The notes beneath the pieces are model-generated. The model saw only the letters and a program-made list of their open reading frames with translations, had not been told where the DNA came from and did not search any database. Positions 9,562-17,696 of a stretch of 48,366 bases of DNA are shown piece by piece (within the stretch, counting starts at the first letter, position 1; each line of letters starts with the position of its first letter). Origin of the DNA: an uncultured Pseudomonadota bacterium (GTDB lineage Bacteria; Bdellovibrionota_B; Oligoflexia; Oligoflexales; CAIYRB01); NCBI GenBank assembly GCA_903915625.1, contig CAIWTN010000032.1, positions 1-48,366 on the forward strand, read 5' to 3'. A program made the position numbers and the translations under genes.

Positions 9562-10974
9562 ATGAATACCTATGCCCATCATGCTGATCGAACAGTGGTG
9601 ACCTCTGAAGATAGCCAAAACCGGACCCTGCGCGGCCCGCTACTCCTAGCTACCTGTGTAGCCGCCCTGGGCGGATTTTTGTTCGGTTACGACACAGCCG
9701 TAGTCAACGGCGCGAACCAGTTCCTTAAAGCCCATTTCGTCTTGGACCCCATGCAAGAGGGCTTAGCGGCGGCCAGCGCCATCCTCGGTTGCATTCCAGG
9801 AGCTATGTTTGCTGGCACTTTGAGTGACCGTTACGGCCGTAAAAAGACGCTCTTTCTTTGCGCCTTTCTGTTTGCGGTATCCGGTATATTCTCGGCGTTG
9901 CCGGAGACTTTTACTCAGTTTTTTATCGCTCGCTTCATTAGCGGTCTCGGGATCGGTGCCTCGTCTATGGTCTGCCCGATTTATATCGCTGAATTGGCGC
10001 CTGAGAAATGGCGGGGCCGCCTCGGGACTTTGTTTCAACTAGGCATTGTGACCGGAATTTTTTTAACTCTCTTCATCAACATGCGCATCCAAGGCGCTGG
10101 TGATGCAGCTTGGAATACGGAAACTGGCTGGCGTTGGATGCTGGCGGCAGAAGTGGTGCCAGCTGCTCTGCTCATGCTGTTCTTGGTAAAGGCACCGGAA
10201 AGCCCGAGATGGTTAATCCAAGTTGGACGCGTGCCTGAGGCTAAGCCAATCCTGAGCCAAGTCGTCGGGCGTGCTGAAGCAGATCGTGAGATCGCCGAGG
10301 TGCAGAAGGTCCTCGCTGGCGCGGGCACTAAAGGTCGTTTTTTTGATGTTTTTAGTCGCGCCTATCGCCGTCCACTGCTGTTAGCGGTTCTTCTGATGAT
10401 CTTTTCGCAGTTAAGCGGCATCAACGCTGTCATTTACTATTCGACCAAAATTTTTGCCGCTTCCGGAGCGGATCAAGCTAGTGCATTTAGCGGGTCGGCT
10501 TGGGTCGGCTTGGTCAACTTACTCTTCACACTAGTAGCGATTGCATTCGTAGACAAAGCCGGGCGTCGCCCATTGCTTCTTATCGGCACTGCGGTACAGG
10601 CTGTAGCCTTGGCCTGGATGGGCTGGATGCTCTACAGCGGCCAAAGTGGTAGCGGGCTTCTTATTGGCGTGATCGCATTTATCGGCGCATTTGCAATGGC
10701 GATGGGCCCGATCTCGTGGCTATTTTGCTCGGAGATTTTCCCGGCTCAGGTGCGTGGACGGGCCATGTCCATCGCTACATTTAGCAACTGGGTCTCCTGT
10801 TTCTTAGTCGCGCAGACCTTTCCCATGCTGAACGACAGCCCAAGTGTAGGTCCGGGGGCTACCTTTTGGATTTATGCGGCCTGTAGCCTGCTTTCATTTA
10901 TTTTTGTTTGGAAGATGCTGCCGGAGACCAAGGGTCAGACGCTTGAGGCTATTGAGGCCTCGTGGAAAAACTGA
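9562..10974 (+). CDS. Sugar-porter family MFS transporter
   Basis: A 470-residue twelve-helix major facilitator of the sugar porter family (XylE/GlcP/GLUT type). Family signatures are present in order: GGFLFGYDTAVVNGA in helix 1, DRYGRKK in the loop between helices 2 and 3, PESPRWL before the central loop, QLSGINAVIYYSTKIF in helix 7, DKAGRRP between helices 8 and 9, and PETKGQ at the C-terminus. Such proteins move hexoses or pentoses by proton symport or facilitated diffusion across the inner membrane; the sugar cannot be read from the sequence. The frame is open from 9454, but the 36 extra residues are not transporter-like, so I start at the ATG at 9562. It has no sugar-metabolism neighbours and ends in a strong terminator. 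Confidence 0.9.
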   Translation: MNTYAHHADRTVVTSEDSQNRTLRGPLLLATCVAALGGFLFGYDTAVVNGANQFLKAHFVLDPMQEGLAAASAILGCIPGAMFAGTLSDRYGRKKTLFLCAFLFAVSGIFSALPETFTQFFIARFISGLGIGASSMVCPIYIAELAPEKWRGRLGTLFQLGIVTGIFLTLFINMRIQGAGDAAWNTETGWRWMLAAEVVPAALLMLFLVKAPESPRWLIQVGRVPEAKPILSQVVGRAEADREIAEVQKVLAGAGTKGRFFDVFSRAYRRPLLLAVLLMIFSQLSGINAVIYYSTKIFAASGADQASAFSGSAWVGLVNLLFTLVAIAFVDKAGRRPLLLIGTAVQAVALAWMGWMLYSGQSGSGLLIGVIAFIGAFAMAMGPISWLFCSEIFPAQVRGRAMSIATFSNWVSCFLVAQTFPMLNDSPSVGPGATFWIYAACSLLSFIFVWKMLPETKGQTLEAIEASWKN

Positions 10975-11004
10975 TCGGACCGGGATTTCATAGATCTTGA
11001 TGAT

Positions 11005-11060
11005 GAAGCGGATAGTTCAGGTCCCATAGCTTGGGCCTGGAGTATCCGCTTCCTCTTTTA
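11005..11060 (+). terminator. Rho-independent terminator of the MFS gene
   Basis: The outer arms GAAGCGGATA and TATCCGCTTC enclose a second inner stem (CAGGTCCCA with TGGGCCTG), followed by TCCTCTTTT. It lies 31 bases after the transporter stop and overlaps the last codons of the convergent membrane-protein gene, so it can separate the two converging transcripts. Confidence 0.75.
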
Positions 11061-12009
11061 CCAATCCCGAAATGGCTATCGCCATCACTAAACTAATGGC
11101 GAAGACTTCGAGCCAGCCGCTAACCACTTCCGCTGTGCCGACTAAGCGCAAGCTTTCTGCTGCTCGGCTGCTCTGGGCCTTTATAAGGCTCACCTCGGCA
11201 GCAAAGTCTGGGTTATTCCAAGCTTGATTCACAAAATCTGAGATCATCGGCCCAACGATAGCCATTTCACTTAATTCGGCCAACTTAGGGTCGATCACGT
11301 TGGCTTTGACATCCCCAAATCGGCGAGCACTCTCCAAAGTCGCATGGTGGTAGCCAGGGATGTAGCCATCGCGGATCACACCCAATCCTGTGTACACACA
11401 AAGTCCGAGCACTCCGGCTAGGAGTGGCTTCAAGGGGCGGTGGTTGATAGCGCGGAGGACGATGAGCGTGGTGGTTGTTCCATATAGAACAACATTCCAG
11501 TGATCCCCCCAGTCCCAGGATCTAAGGGTCAGAAATTGTGCAAACAATAGAGACACGGCAACAATCAGTGGAGTGCCTAAAACACAGGCTAGATGCTGAT
11601 ACAGCCGACTCCTTAGCTTCACGACGACGATTAAGGACCAAAGTTGGATCGCGGCAAGTAACAGCAGTCCGAAAACAGCCCAATGGAAGATCTGCGGTGC
11701 ATCGAAACTAATGCGCGCAGGAAAGGGCTTCAGTATTGCCTCGCTAATCGTTTTGCGCGCTAATCCCGAAATGCCACCACCACCGGCGAAGGCATCCACC
11801 ATGCCCATGATCCCACCCATATCGTTTGCATCAGTGAGATTTTTGATGCGCTGTGCGGCACCGCTAGCTGCATCTTGCGCAATCTGTTCAGCCTTTGTCC
11901 GCACCGAATTTACGACGAAGAGTTCCGGTAGGTAGGCCATGTAGACTAAGGAGAATGTCAGAACTGAATACAGGGACACGCGTCTCAGGTTGAAAGCGCC
12001 AGAGGCCAT
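11017..12009 (-). CDS. Multi-pass inner-membrane protein of unknown function
   Basis: 330 residues. Hydrophobic segments are visible at about 12-32 (uncleaved signal-anchor), 108-130, 145-165, 172-190, 195-213 and 298-316. Between the first and second lies a Gly/Ala-rich soluble segment, and between the fifth and sixth a roughly 85-residue soluble loop containing a predicted helical stretch. No enzymatic motif or family is recognised. It stands alone, convergent with the MFS gene and divergent from the lipoprotein gene at 12175. Its 3' end overlaps the MFS terminator. Coding is supported by the long frame, the regular membrane pattern and the clean ATG. Confidence 0.7.
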   Translation of the reverse strand: MASGAFNLRRVSLYSVLTFSLVYMAYLPELFVVNSVRTKAEQIAQDAASGAAQRIKNLTDANDMGGIMGMVDAFAGGGGISGLARKTISEAILKPFPARISFDAPQIFHWAVFGLLLLAAIQLWSLIVVVKLRSRLYQHLACVLGTPLIVAVSLLFAQFLTLRSWDWGDHWNVVLYGTTTTLIVLRAINHRPLKPLLAGVLGLCVYTGLGVIRDGYIPGYHHATLESARRFGDVKANVIDPKLAELSEMAIVGPMISDFVNQAWNNPDFAAEVSLIKAQSSRAAESLRLVGTAEVVSGWLEVFAISLVMAIAISGLVKEEADTPGPSYGT

Positions 12010-12174
12010 TTAAGCACCGTCCCAATTCTCATCGTGATTGACTTCAAGAACTATAACCATCCGTATCTAAATAAAAAAGAACAATATCAGTACCGAAGTC
12101 CCATGTCTTGAGCGTCCGGAGCAGAGCTAAACATCCGGGTAATTTTTGCCGATCTCCCTCTCAGGAGACCCTCC

Positions 12175-12966
12175 ATGCAAATGAAACTTGGAACATTTTT
12201 TGGTGTGACCGCAATATTACTGCTGAGCGGTTGTATTAACGGGCTGCTGCAGAATCCGGAAGATCCCGCCATGCACCGCGATGCGAATAATTGTTTAAAT
12301 ATTGCGCTGGAAAATGCGCTACATCCGGTGCTTGGCTGCGAATACGGGCGAAGCTATCAGGTACGAGTCATTGATAAAGTCACTAACTATGGCAAGCGTG
12401 AGTTTCAAGGGCGATTCAACGATCATTTGATGCGTTTTTTTGCCCGAAGCGCTCTACCTCAGGTCAATCTAGTTGGCAGCCGCGTCGATATTTGGCTAGC
12501 CGCTCCGGTGCTTGAGCCAGAAGAGGCCTTTCTCATGGCGGTGGTGACATCGAGTGATGGCAATTTCTCAATCCGACTGCCTCTGAATCTAGATGCCTGG
12601 GCTATCACCGGAGACAACGTAGCTTGGCTGGGTAAAGATATACATCCTAGTCCGCGGTCGATGCGTACGGACCGCCTGATTCTAGCTCCTCAGCCTTTTT
12701 TCACCCCACAGAAGCTGAACCGGTTTCTGAGTGAGACAGGAATTCTCACTCGTTCTGATAGACAAGGGCGTCCCCTGGTCCAGCAGGTAAGCGGCGATGG
12801 CACTGTGATTCGCCTAGACACGCTGCCGTTTGGCGCCCCCCAGCTGGTTAGATTTATCCAAGGATTACCGGACGTAAAACAATCATTGGCTGCGATTAAT
12901 TATGAAACGGCTCCGGGTGTAGATACTTACCAGGCGAAGGTATTTAGATTCTCTATTAATGAGTGA
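12175..12966 (+). CDS. Putative lipoprotein of unknown function
   Basis: 263 residues with a classical lipoprotein signal: basic start, hydrophobic core and LLSGC with Cys20 as the lipidation site. The ATG has an AGGAG site about 8 bases upstream. The mature part contains two early cysteines (NNCLN, LGCEYG) that could form a disulfide, and is otherwise an unrecognised alpha/beta sequence. It is followed 42 bases later by a second lipoprotein gene in the same direction, so the two may be one operon serving the same envelope structure. Confidence 0.75.
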   Translation: MQMKLGTFFGVTAILLLSGCINGLLQNPEDPAMHRDANNCLNIALENALHPVLGCEYGRSYQVRVIDKVTNYGKREFQGRFNDHLMRFFARSALPQVNLVGSRVDIWLAAPVLEPEEAFLMAVVTSSDGNFSIRLPLNLDAWAITGDNVAWLGKDIHPSPRSMRTDRLILAPQPFFTPQKLNRFLSETGILTRSDRQGRPLVQQVSGDGTVIRLDTLPFGAPQLVRFIQGLPDVKQSLAAINYETAPGVDTYQAKVFRFSINE

Positions 12967-13008
12967 AGCAAAACAGCAGCTAACCATAACCAAGAAAGTG
13001 ATATTGAT

Positions 13009-13581
13009 ATGGCAACGAAATTATCCCCAAAAGGGAAACTCACCCTGCTCGGACTGGGCTTCGTTGTGGTTAGCGCTTCTGGCTGCTCTGCCTTAACGTC
13101 TGCCTCCTCGATAGTCACAAAATTAAACATCGGGATGAATGGCATGCCGACCATCCCAGATGGAGCTACGGGCAACAACGACCCAATCTATCAGCAATAC
13201 AGCCTAGAAACTGTCACCCTAACTAAGGCTGATGGAACCTCGGTGGTAGCTTATAGTGGCGATGCGAAAGACCTGCGTATCATCAACCGGCCTCAGATCA
13301 TAACTACGTACGATATGAGCAACGACGTAGGCAGCACCTTTAACAGCATCGCGGTCACATTTTCGAGTACTGTCACTGGGGCAGGACGCTACCGCAGCGA
13401 TCTATCAGTAGCCTTAGAGAATCCGACCCTTACGTATTCTGTACCATTTACAGTCGCTAAGGCTCAAGATCGTCGACTCGATATCTATGTAAACTGGCAA
13501 AACACGGTGACAGAGTCGGATTCTGATAAGAGCGATAGCCTTCAGGCTCCTGGCTTTGAGCTAAAGCTCACCCCAAATTAA
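13009..13581 (+). CDS. Putative lipoprotein of unknown function
   Basis: 190 residues. The signal peptide ends SASGC (Cys26 lipidated by prediction). The mature part is rich in Ser, Thr and Val and alternates short polar/hydrophobic stretches, consistent with an all-beta domain (about 50-190); apart from Cys26 it has no cysteine. It follows the other lipoprotein gene closely and precedes sppA by 113 bases. No family is recognised. Confidence 0.72.
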   Translation: MATKLSPKGKLTLLGLGFVVVSASGCSALTSASSIVTKLNIGMNGMPTIPDGATGNNDPIYQQYSLETVTLTKADGTSVVAYSGDAKDLRIINRPQIITTYDMSNDVGSTFNSIAVTFSSTVTGAGRYRSDLSVALENPTLTYSVPFTVAKAQDRRLDIYVNWQNTVTESDSDKSDSLQAPGFELKLTPN

Positions 13582-13694
13582 CCGGGGCCTTAACCGTTAA
13601 AGCCACCCAAGTTACCAATTTATACTATGTTTTAGCACCGCGATGATTAGAATGACTGGTACTCATTCTAATTTCCCGTGGGAGTCGTAAGTTT

Positions 13695-15614
13695 ATGGCG
13701 CCGCAGCATACGAATATCTTCAGCCGGATTTTTTTCGGTATCCTTCGTTTTATCCGCAATTATTTTATTTTTGTCGGTGTACTAGTCACTCTCGGCTGGG
13801 TTGCCACCATCTTGCTCATCAGCCAAGGCAGTAAGATGGAGATCGAATCTCCACTGACGAGTCTAAGTTCGACAGAGCCCTCGGCTCTTTGGTTGGAGCT
13901 TTCCGGTAAGGTGAGCGAAGAGGAGCCCAGCTTCTCACAACTGATTTTCGCCAAATTTATGGGCAGCGAGCACGAAGTCTATCTGCCGAAATTAAGGCTG
14001 GCACTCAAGCGCGCTGCTAAAGACGACCGGATCAAAGAACTGATCATCAATGTGATGCCGGTAAGCGCCTCTGCTGCAGAATATGCATCACTGCGCAAAG
14101 CCATCGCCGATTACCGTGAGGCCAGCGGCAAACCAGTACGTGTTTTCATGGCTGATATATCCGACTGGAATTACTATATCGCCAGTGCGGGCACGAATAT
14201 CACCCTCAATCCTACGGGCGAAGTGGCGTTGCCTGGACCAACCTTTCAGCTCATTTATTTTGGCGATGCTTTAAAGAAACTCGGCGTTTCCATCGATGTG
14301 GTGAGAGCCGGCAAGTACAAATCGGCATTTGAGCCTTTCGTCCAAAATAAGCCAAGCGAGCCCACCTTAGAAGAATACAATAGCATGCAGAAAAGCCTGC
14401 TAGACCATATAGTCGCCGCAGTATCTAACGGCCGAGGCAAGGACGAATCTACGGTGCGGGGATGGTATAAAAAATCCTTCTTCACCACCGAAGAAGCTGT
14501 AAAAGCAGGTATCGTCGATAATGTCGGATATACTCCTCAAAAACCAGACGACGAAGACTATGAAGCCCCTGCAGCCAAACCTGGGCAGCCGAAAGTCGAA
14601 CAAGAGATAGCCGACGCAGTTGAGATTGAAGATTATCTCGCTGTAACTAAACACGATAAACACAAGCAAGAACAGGTGACCAACAAGGGTGGCATCGCGC
14701 TTATCGACGCCATAGGACAAATCAATCTCACCTCACGCTCTGCCGGCCCAACCTCTGACGACGAAGGAATCAATCCCGAAGATATGCGCCGTCAGCTCCG
14801 TTGGGCGTTGGAGAATCCTGAAGTCAAAGCGGTAGTGTTACGTATCTCCAGTCCAGGTGGATCAGCAGTCGCCTCCGATATGATCTGGAACGACGTGAAG
14901 ATTCTGGCTAATGCCAAACCACTCGTGGTGTCGATGGGGGCTTACGCTGCTTCTGGTGGCTACTACATCGCAGCACCTGCTAAACGAATTTTTGCCGAGC
15001 CAACCACCGTTACCGGTTCGATTGGAGTCATCGGTATGCTGCCAAGCGCCGAAGGCTTCGAAGATAAATGGGGAGTCAGTTTTCACATGATCAGTTCCAG
15101 CGATCGGAAGCAGCTTCTTGATCTGGGAGCGAAAGCCACAGCCGAGGACAAAGCTCTCCTCGAGAAGAATATTGCCGCCGTATATAAAACCTTCATCCTA
15201 AAAGTGGCCGAAGGTCGCAACATGCCAATCGAAAAGGTCGAAGCCATCGCCCAAGGGCGCGTCTACACCGGGCTTCAAGGCAAGGATATCGGGCTAGTTG
15301 ACGAGATTGGTGGCGCGGACGCGGCACTACGGTCGGCGAAAGAGTTAGCCGGCTTCGATAAAGATAAACTCTATCCAGTGCTACGTTACGAGGAAAAGAG
15401 CTTTAGTTTATCAGATTGTCTGAAGCGCCCGAGCCAAATGGCCCAATGCTTGAAGCACGCCGGCGTTCGTTCAGGGGCTCCGGAATTGCTGTCTGCAACC
15501 GCCTTAGACGGACCTGAGAAAGTAGCTCGCACCGTCGCAGCGTGGGCCTTAGCGCCCCAAAGAGAGCGCACTCTGACGCTGTGGAGTGGTTATCTCAGTC
15601 TGGCTTGGCAGTAA
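13695..15614 (+). CDS. sppA: Signal peptide peptidase SppA, long (67K) type
   Basis: A 639-residue membrane-bound serine protease of family S49 with an N-terminal anchor (about 17-45) and two tandem ClpP-like domains, as in the long proteobacterial SppA. The Ser-Lys dyad is visible: Lys209 in GKYKSAFEPF of the first half, and Ser420 in YAASGGYYIAAP of the second. It cleaves released signal peptides within the inner membrane or periplasm. An acidic, proline-rich insert (about 275-325) lies between the two domains. The C-terminal tail after about residue 570 contains two cysteines (SDCLKR, AQCLKH) and looks like an extension. The last 20 bases overlap the convergent membrane-protein gene. Confidence 0.94.
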   Translation: MAPQHTNIFSRIFFGILRFIRNYFIFVGVLVTLGWVATILLISQGSKMEIESPLTSLSSTEPSALWLELSGKVSEEEPSFSQLIFAKFMGSEHEVYLPKLRLALKRAAKDDRIKELIINVMPVSASAAEYASLRKAIADYREASGKPVRVFMADISDWNYYIASAGTNITLNPTGEVALPGPTFQLIYFGDALKKLGVSIDVVRAGKYKSAFEPFVQNKPSEPTLEEYNSMQKSLLDHIVAAVSNGRGKDESTVRGWYKKSFFTTEEAVKAGIVDNVGYTPQKPDDEDYEAPAAKPGQPKVEQEIADAVEIEDYLAVTKHDKHKQEQVTNKGGIALIDAIGQINLTSRSAGPTSDDEGINPEDMRRQLRWALENPEVKAVVLRISSPGGSAVASDMIWNDVKILANAKPLVVSMGAYAASGGYYIAAPAKRIFAEPTTVTGSIGVIGMLPSAEGFEDKWGVSFHMISSSDRKQLLDLGAKATAEDKALLEKNIAAVYKTFILKVAEGRNMPIEKVEAIAQGRVYTGLQGKDIGLVDEIGGADAALRSAKELAGFDKDKLYPVLRYEEKSFSLSDCLKRPSQMAQCLKHAGVRSGAPELLSATALDGPEKVARTVAAWALAPQRERTLTLWSGYLSLAWQ

Positions 15615-16341
15615 CTTTTTCCGGTTTACTCTTAAAGACTGTGTCGAGATCAAGATCCGTAAGTTTCTTGATCCCGGCCAAAAGTCGCCAGAGAGCGAAC
15701 ATCGTGATCACCATACACGGCAAGACTACGGCTGGATAACTCACTGCAGTCATCCGGCCGAGTTCTTGGTTGAATTCAACCGAGCCCGTGGGACTGTTGA
15801 TGATGATTTTTGCCAAGACGTAATTTAACACTGCACTGAGTAAGAACGAGCAGGCTAAGAGCCAGGTTGTGTTCACCAGAAGCTTATTAAAATGTTCAGT
15901 ATTGCCGCGCGCAGCCAGCTCTTGGTCCACGCGGGCCACGTCCATCATTTTCTCATTATAAAGCAGCGTCCGAACCAGCGGCGATTTGGTGCGCAGTGAT
16001 GCCAGCACAGCTACGCCCATCAGTGAGGGGATGACGGCCTCTTTAATGGCAAACCACTTGCTGTCGAGCTGCATCAGGCCAAAACTGCCTGTAGCCAATA
16101 TGCTGACGAAGCCCAAGATCGAAATGGGGTTGGCTTTACGCCGGAGGTAAAAGTCGTACAAACCGAAGGCGGTAGGGAAGAAAACTCCTAACCCCAGGGC
16201 TCCCATCGGACCGAGGCGGTTCGGACCGCTCAGCTTAAAGAGGATCAGAGCGGGTAGGGCGATATTAAAAATCAGGACGTTAAGGGGATTCTCGGTGACG
16301 TGTTGCTTGACGGCGACTGCTTCAGACACGGCGACCTCCAC
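15595..16341 (-). CDS. VC0807-like multi-pass membrane protein
   Basis: 248 residues with about six hydrophobic segments. The pattern NPLNVLIFNIALPALILFKL, followed by a polar turn and GVFFPTAFGLYD, then RRKANPISILGFVSIL and a WFAIKEAVIPSLMG helix, recalls the VC0807 family of inner-membrane proteins, whose function is not established. A roughly 40-residue soluble loop (about 125-155) precedes the last two segments. It overlaps sppA tail-to-tail by 20 bases and is divergent from the small basic-protein gene. Family assignment is from memory of the sequence pattern. Confidence 0.75.
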   Translation of the reverse strand: MEVAVSEAVAVKQHVTENPLNVLIFNIALPALILFKLSGPNRLGPMGALGLGVFFPTAFGLYDFYLRRKANPISILGFVSILATGSFGLMQLDSKWFAIKEAVIPSLMGVAVLASLRTKSPLVRTLLYNEKMMDVARVDQELAARGNTEHFNKLLVNTTWLLACSFLLSAVLNYVLAKIIINSPTGSVEFNQELGRMTAVSYPAVVLPCMVITMFALWRLLAGIKKLTDLDLDTVFKSKPEKVTAKPD

Positions 16342-16430
16342 TTATAGTTACGGATGATTGACGGATGCCGACTCAAGGGATAAATAAGACAATCGTTTTT
16401 ATCCCATGTTCAGGGCAGGAGGATACCCCG

Positions 16431-16610
16431 GTGGCGATCAAGAAAGCCAGTGATTATACTTTTGTGAAGCGTCGTAATGGCCGTTTTGCAGTGCGCAAAC
16501 GCGGCGGTGGCCTCGTCCACGGCGAAGAAAAAACCAAGGCTCTGCAAGCCGCAGGTAAAGTTAAAGTGCTGAAATCAAAGCCAAAAGCTGAAGCTGAAAC
16601 GCCTGCTTGA
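16431..16610 (+). CDS. Small basic protein, 59 residues, unknown function
   Basis: The start is the GTG at 16431, with a perfect AGGAGG 8 bases upstream; the longer frame from 16365 lacks such a site. The protein is very basic, with YTFVKRRNGRFAVRKRGG near the N-terminus, then a GEEK segment and a Lys/Ala-rich tail. Small proteins with a similar YTFVKRRxGRxAV start occur in several proteobacteria without a known role, and a nucleic-acid-binding role is a guess from charge. It is a single-gene unit with a strong terminator 83 bases downstream. Confidence 0.75.
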   Translation: MAIKKASDYTFVKRRNGRFAVRKRGGGLVHGEEKTKALQAAGKVKVLKSKPKAEAETPA

Positions 16611-16693
16611 AGCACGACCATCGCCCTTTGTGTCACTGCCTAGAGATGGGTTAGGGATGGGTGGGGCTGTTGTGAGTCTTTGATATCGCTAGT

Positions 16694-16720
16694 AAAAAGC
16701 AACACAATGTGTTGCTTTTT
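16694..16720 (+). terminator. Strong rho-independent terminator
   Basis: A perfect 12-base stem (arms beginning AAAAAGCAACAC and ending GTGTTGCTTTTT) with a tiny loop, followed by GCGTTTT. The A and T runs at both ends make it potentially bidirectional. It closes the small basic-protein gene. Confidence 0.85.
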
Positions 16721-16797
16721 GCGTTTTAAAAGCTCCAGACTGCGCAATGCTCAGATGGGCGCGAGAATATCCGATAAGCTGGTGAGGAGACCAGCGG

Positions 16798-17196
16798 ATG
16801 GGCGCCAGCGCTAAAACCAATCAAATCGAGATTACTGATGACTATCAGTACTTTAAATCTCGTGTTGGGCTGGTGGATTTTTATCAAGACCTAGAATTTC
16901 TGGGCTTTGAGATGTTCGGCTATTCGGGGGTATTTTTTCCTGATCAGGTCCCAGAGTTAACTGATTTTATCGCCCAAAACTCAGAATACCACATTGTTAC
17001 TATCACTGCGTCTGGGCGATACGAAAATCGCTTTGTACCTGGCAAAAGACTCTACCTACTGGCAAGCGGCGATAAAAATCCAAATCTAGTCATGTACGAA
17101 TTCTTAAGAAAAAGTCCCGCATTATTCGTCGAAGAAGGGTTTGCACAAGCGCTTGCCATACTTGCGCAAGTCGATGGAAGTGACGAGAGCGAGTGA
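16798..17196 (+). CDS. Hypothetical cytoplasmic protein, 132 residues
   Basis: The ATG has GAGGAG about 8 bases upstream. There is no signal peptide or membrane segment. The sequence is a compact acidic alpha/beta protein rich in Phe and Tyr (VDFYQDLEFLGFEMFGYSG). I do not recognise a family. The last 75 bases overlap, on the opposite strand, the end of a less certain frame at 17122-17583. Confidence 0.65.
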   Translation: MGASAKTNQIEITDDYQYFKSRVGLVDFYQDLEFLGFEMFGYSGVFFPDQVPELTDFIAQNSEYHIVTITASGRYENRFVPGKRLYLLASGDKNPNLVMYEFLRKSPALFVEEGFAQALAILAQVDGSDESE

Positions 17197-17583
17197 AGAC
17201 TTCTCCCTGATGAAGAACGCTGTGCTCATTTTACCAAGGTGAAATCTCGACATCCGCAGCATGATGTCGAATATCTTGGTGTGTTCACCGTATAACCGCA
17301 ATGCTCGGATGAGCATGAACTCAAACGCCCAGTAAGCATCGAAGCTATCATGAGAATCATGGTCGCTGGTTTGTGATTCTAAATACCCAACATCCTCGGT
17401 TTCGTGGGCGTATATCTTCTTTCCAGATCGGGTGTCTGCAATATAGTGCTGAGTAACAATCAAGGCTGCCTTCCTTGGTAAATTTGCGATGAGTCGATTC
17501 AAAGTCGCAGAAGACTTTGATTTATCCGGAAAATACCGCTGGCCGGGCGCAGATTGCCAACGACATACTAACCGACCGCTCAC
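17122..17583 (-). CDS. Hypothetical protein, about 153 residues, uncertain
   Basis: This frame fills an otherwise empty stretch between 17197 and the topoisomerase start. Starts available are GTG at 17583, with GGGGGA about 6 bases upstream, or TTG at 17601; no ATG is near. The part from about residue 30 looks protein-like: ALIVTQHYIADTRSGKKIY, an acidic His/Asp/Ser run, then a hydrophobic helix with FEFMLIRALRLYG. The first 25 residues look less convincing. Its tail overlaps the 132-residue frame antisense for 75 bases. It could be a real small gene or a decayed one. No family recognised. Confidence 0.4.
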   Translation of the reverse strand: MSGRLVCRWQSAPGQRYFPDKSKSSATLNRLIANLPRKAALIVTQHYIADTRSGKKIYAHETEDVGYLESQTSDHDSHDSFDAYWAFEFMLIRALRLYGEHTKIFDIMLRMSRFHLGKMSTAFFIREKSSLALVTSIDLRKYGKRLCKPFFDE

Positions 17584-17696
17584 AGGTCGTCCCCCGACCA
17601 ACGAAAACCCGTCAAAAGTCGCTGGTATCCGCCCCCGTGACAGGCGATAGTAGGGGAGTTAGCCCAGAAACCGGGCTGCATTTCCCTGAGGCAAGA

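Noticed and set aside
14400-14720. A 106-codon minus-strand frame rich in Phe/Val that looks membrane-like
   Set aside because: It is the antisense of the acidic linker of SppA (Glu/Asp codons read as Phe/Leu/Val).
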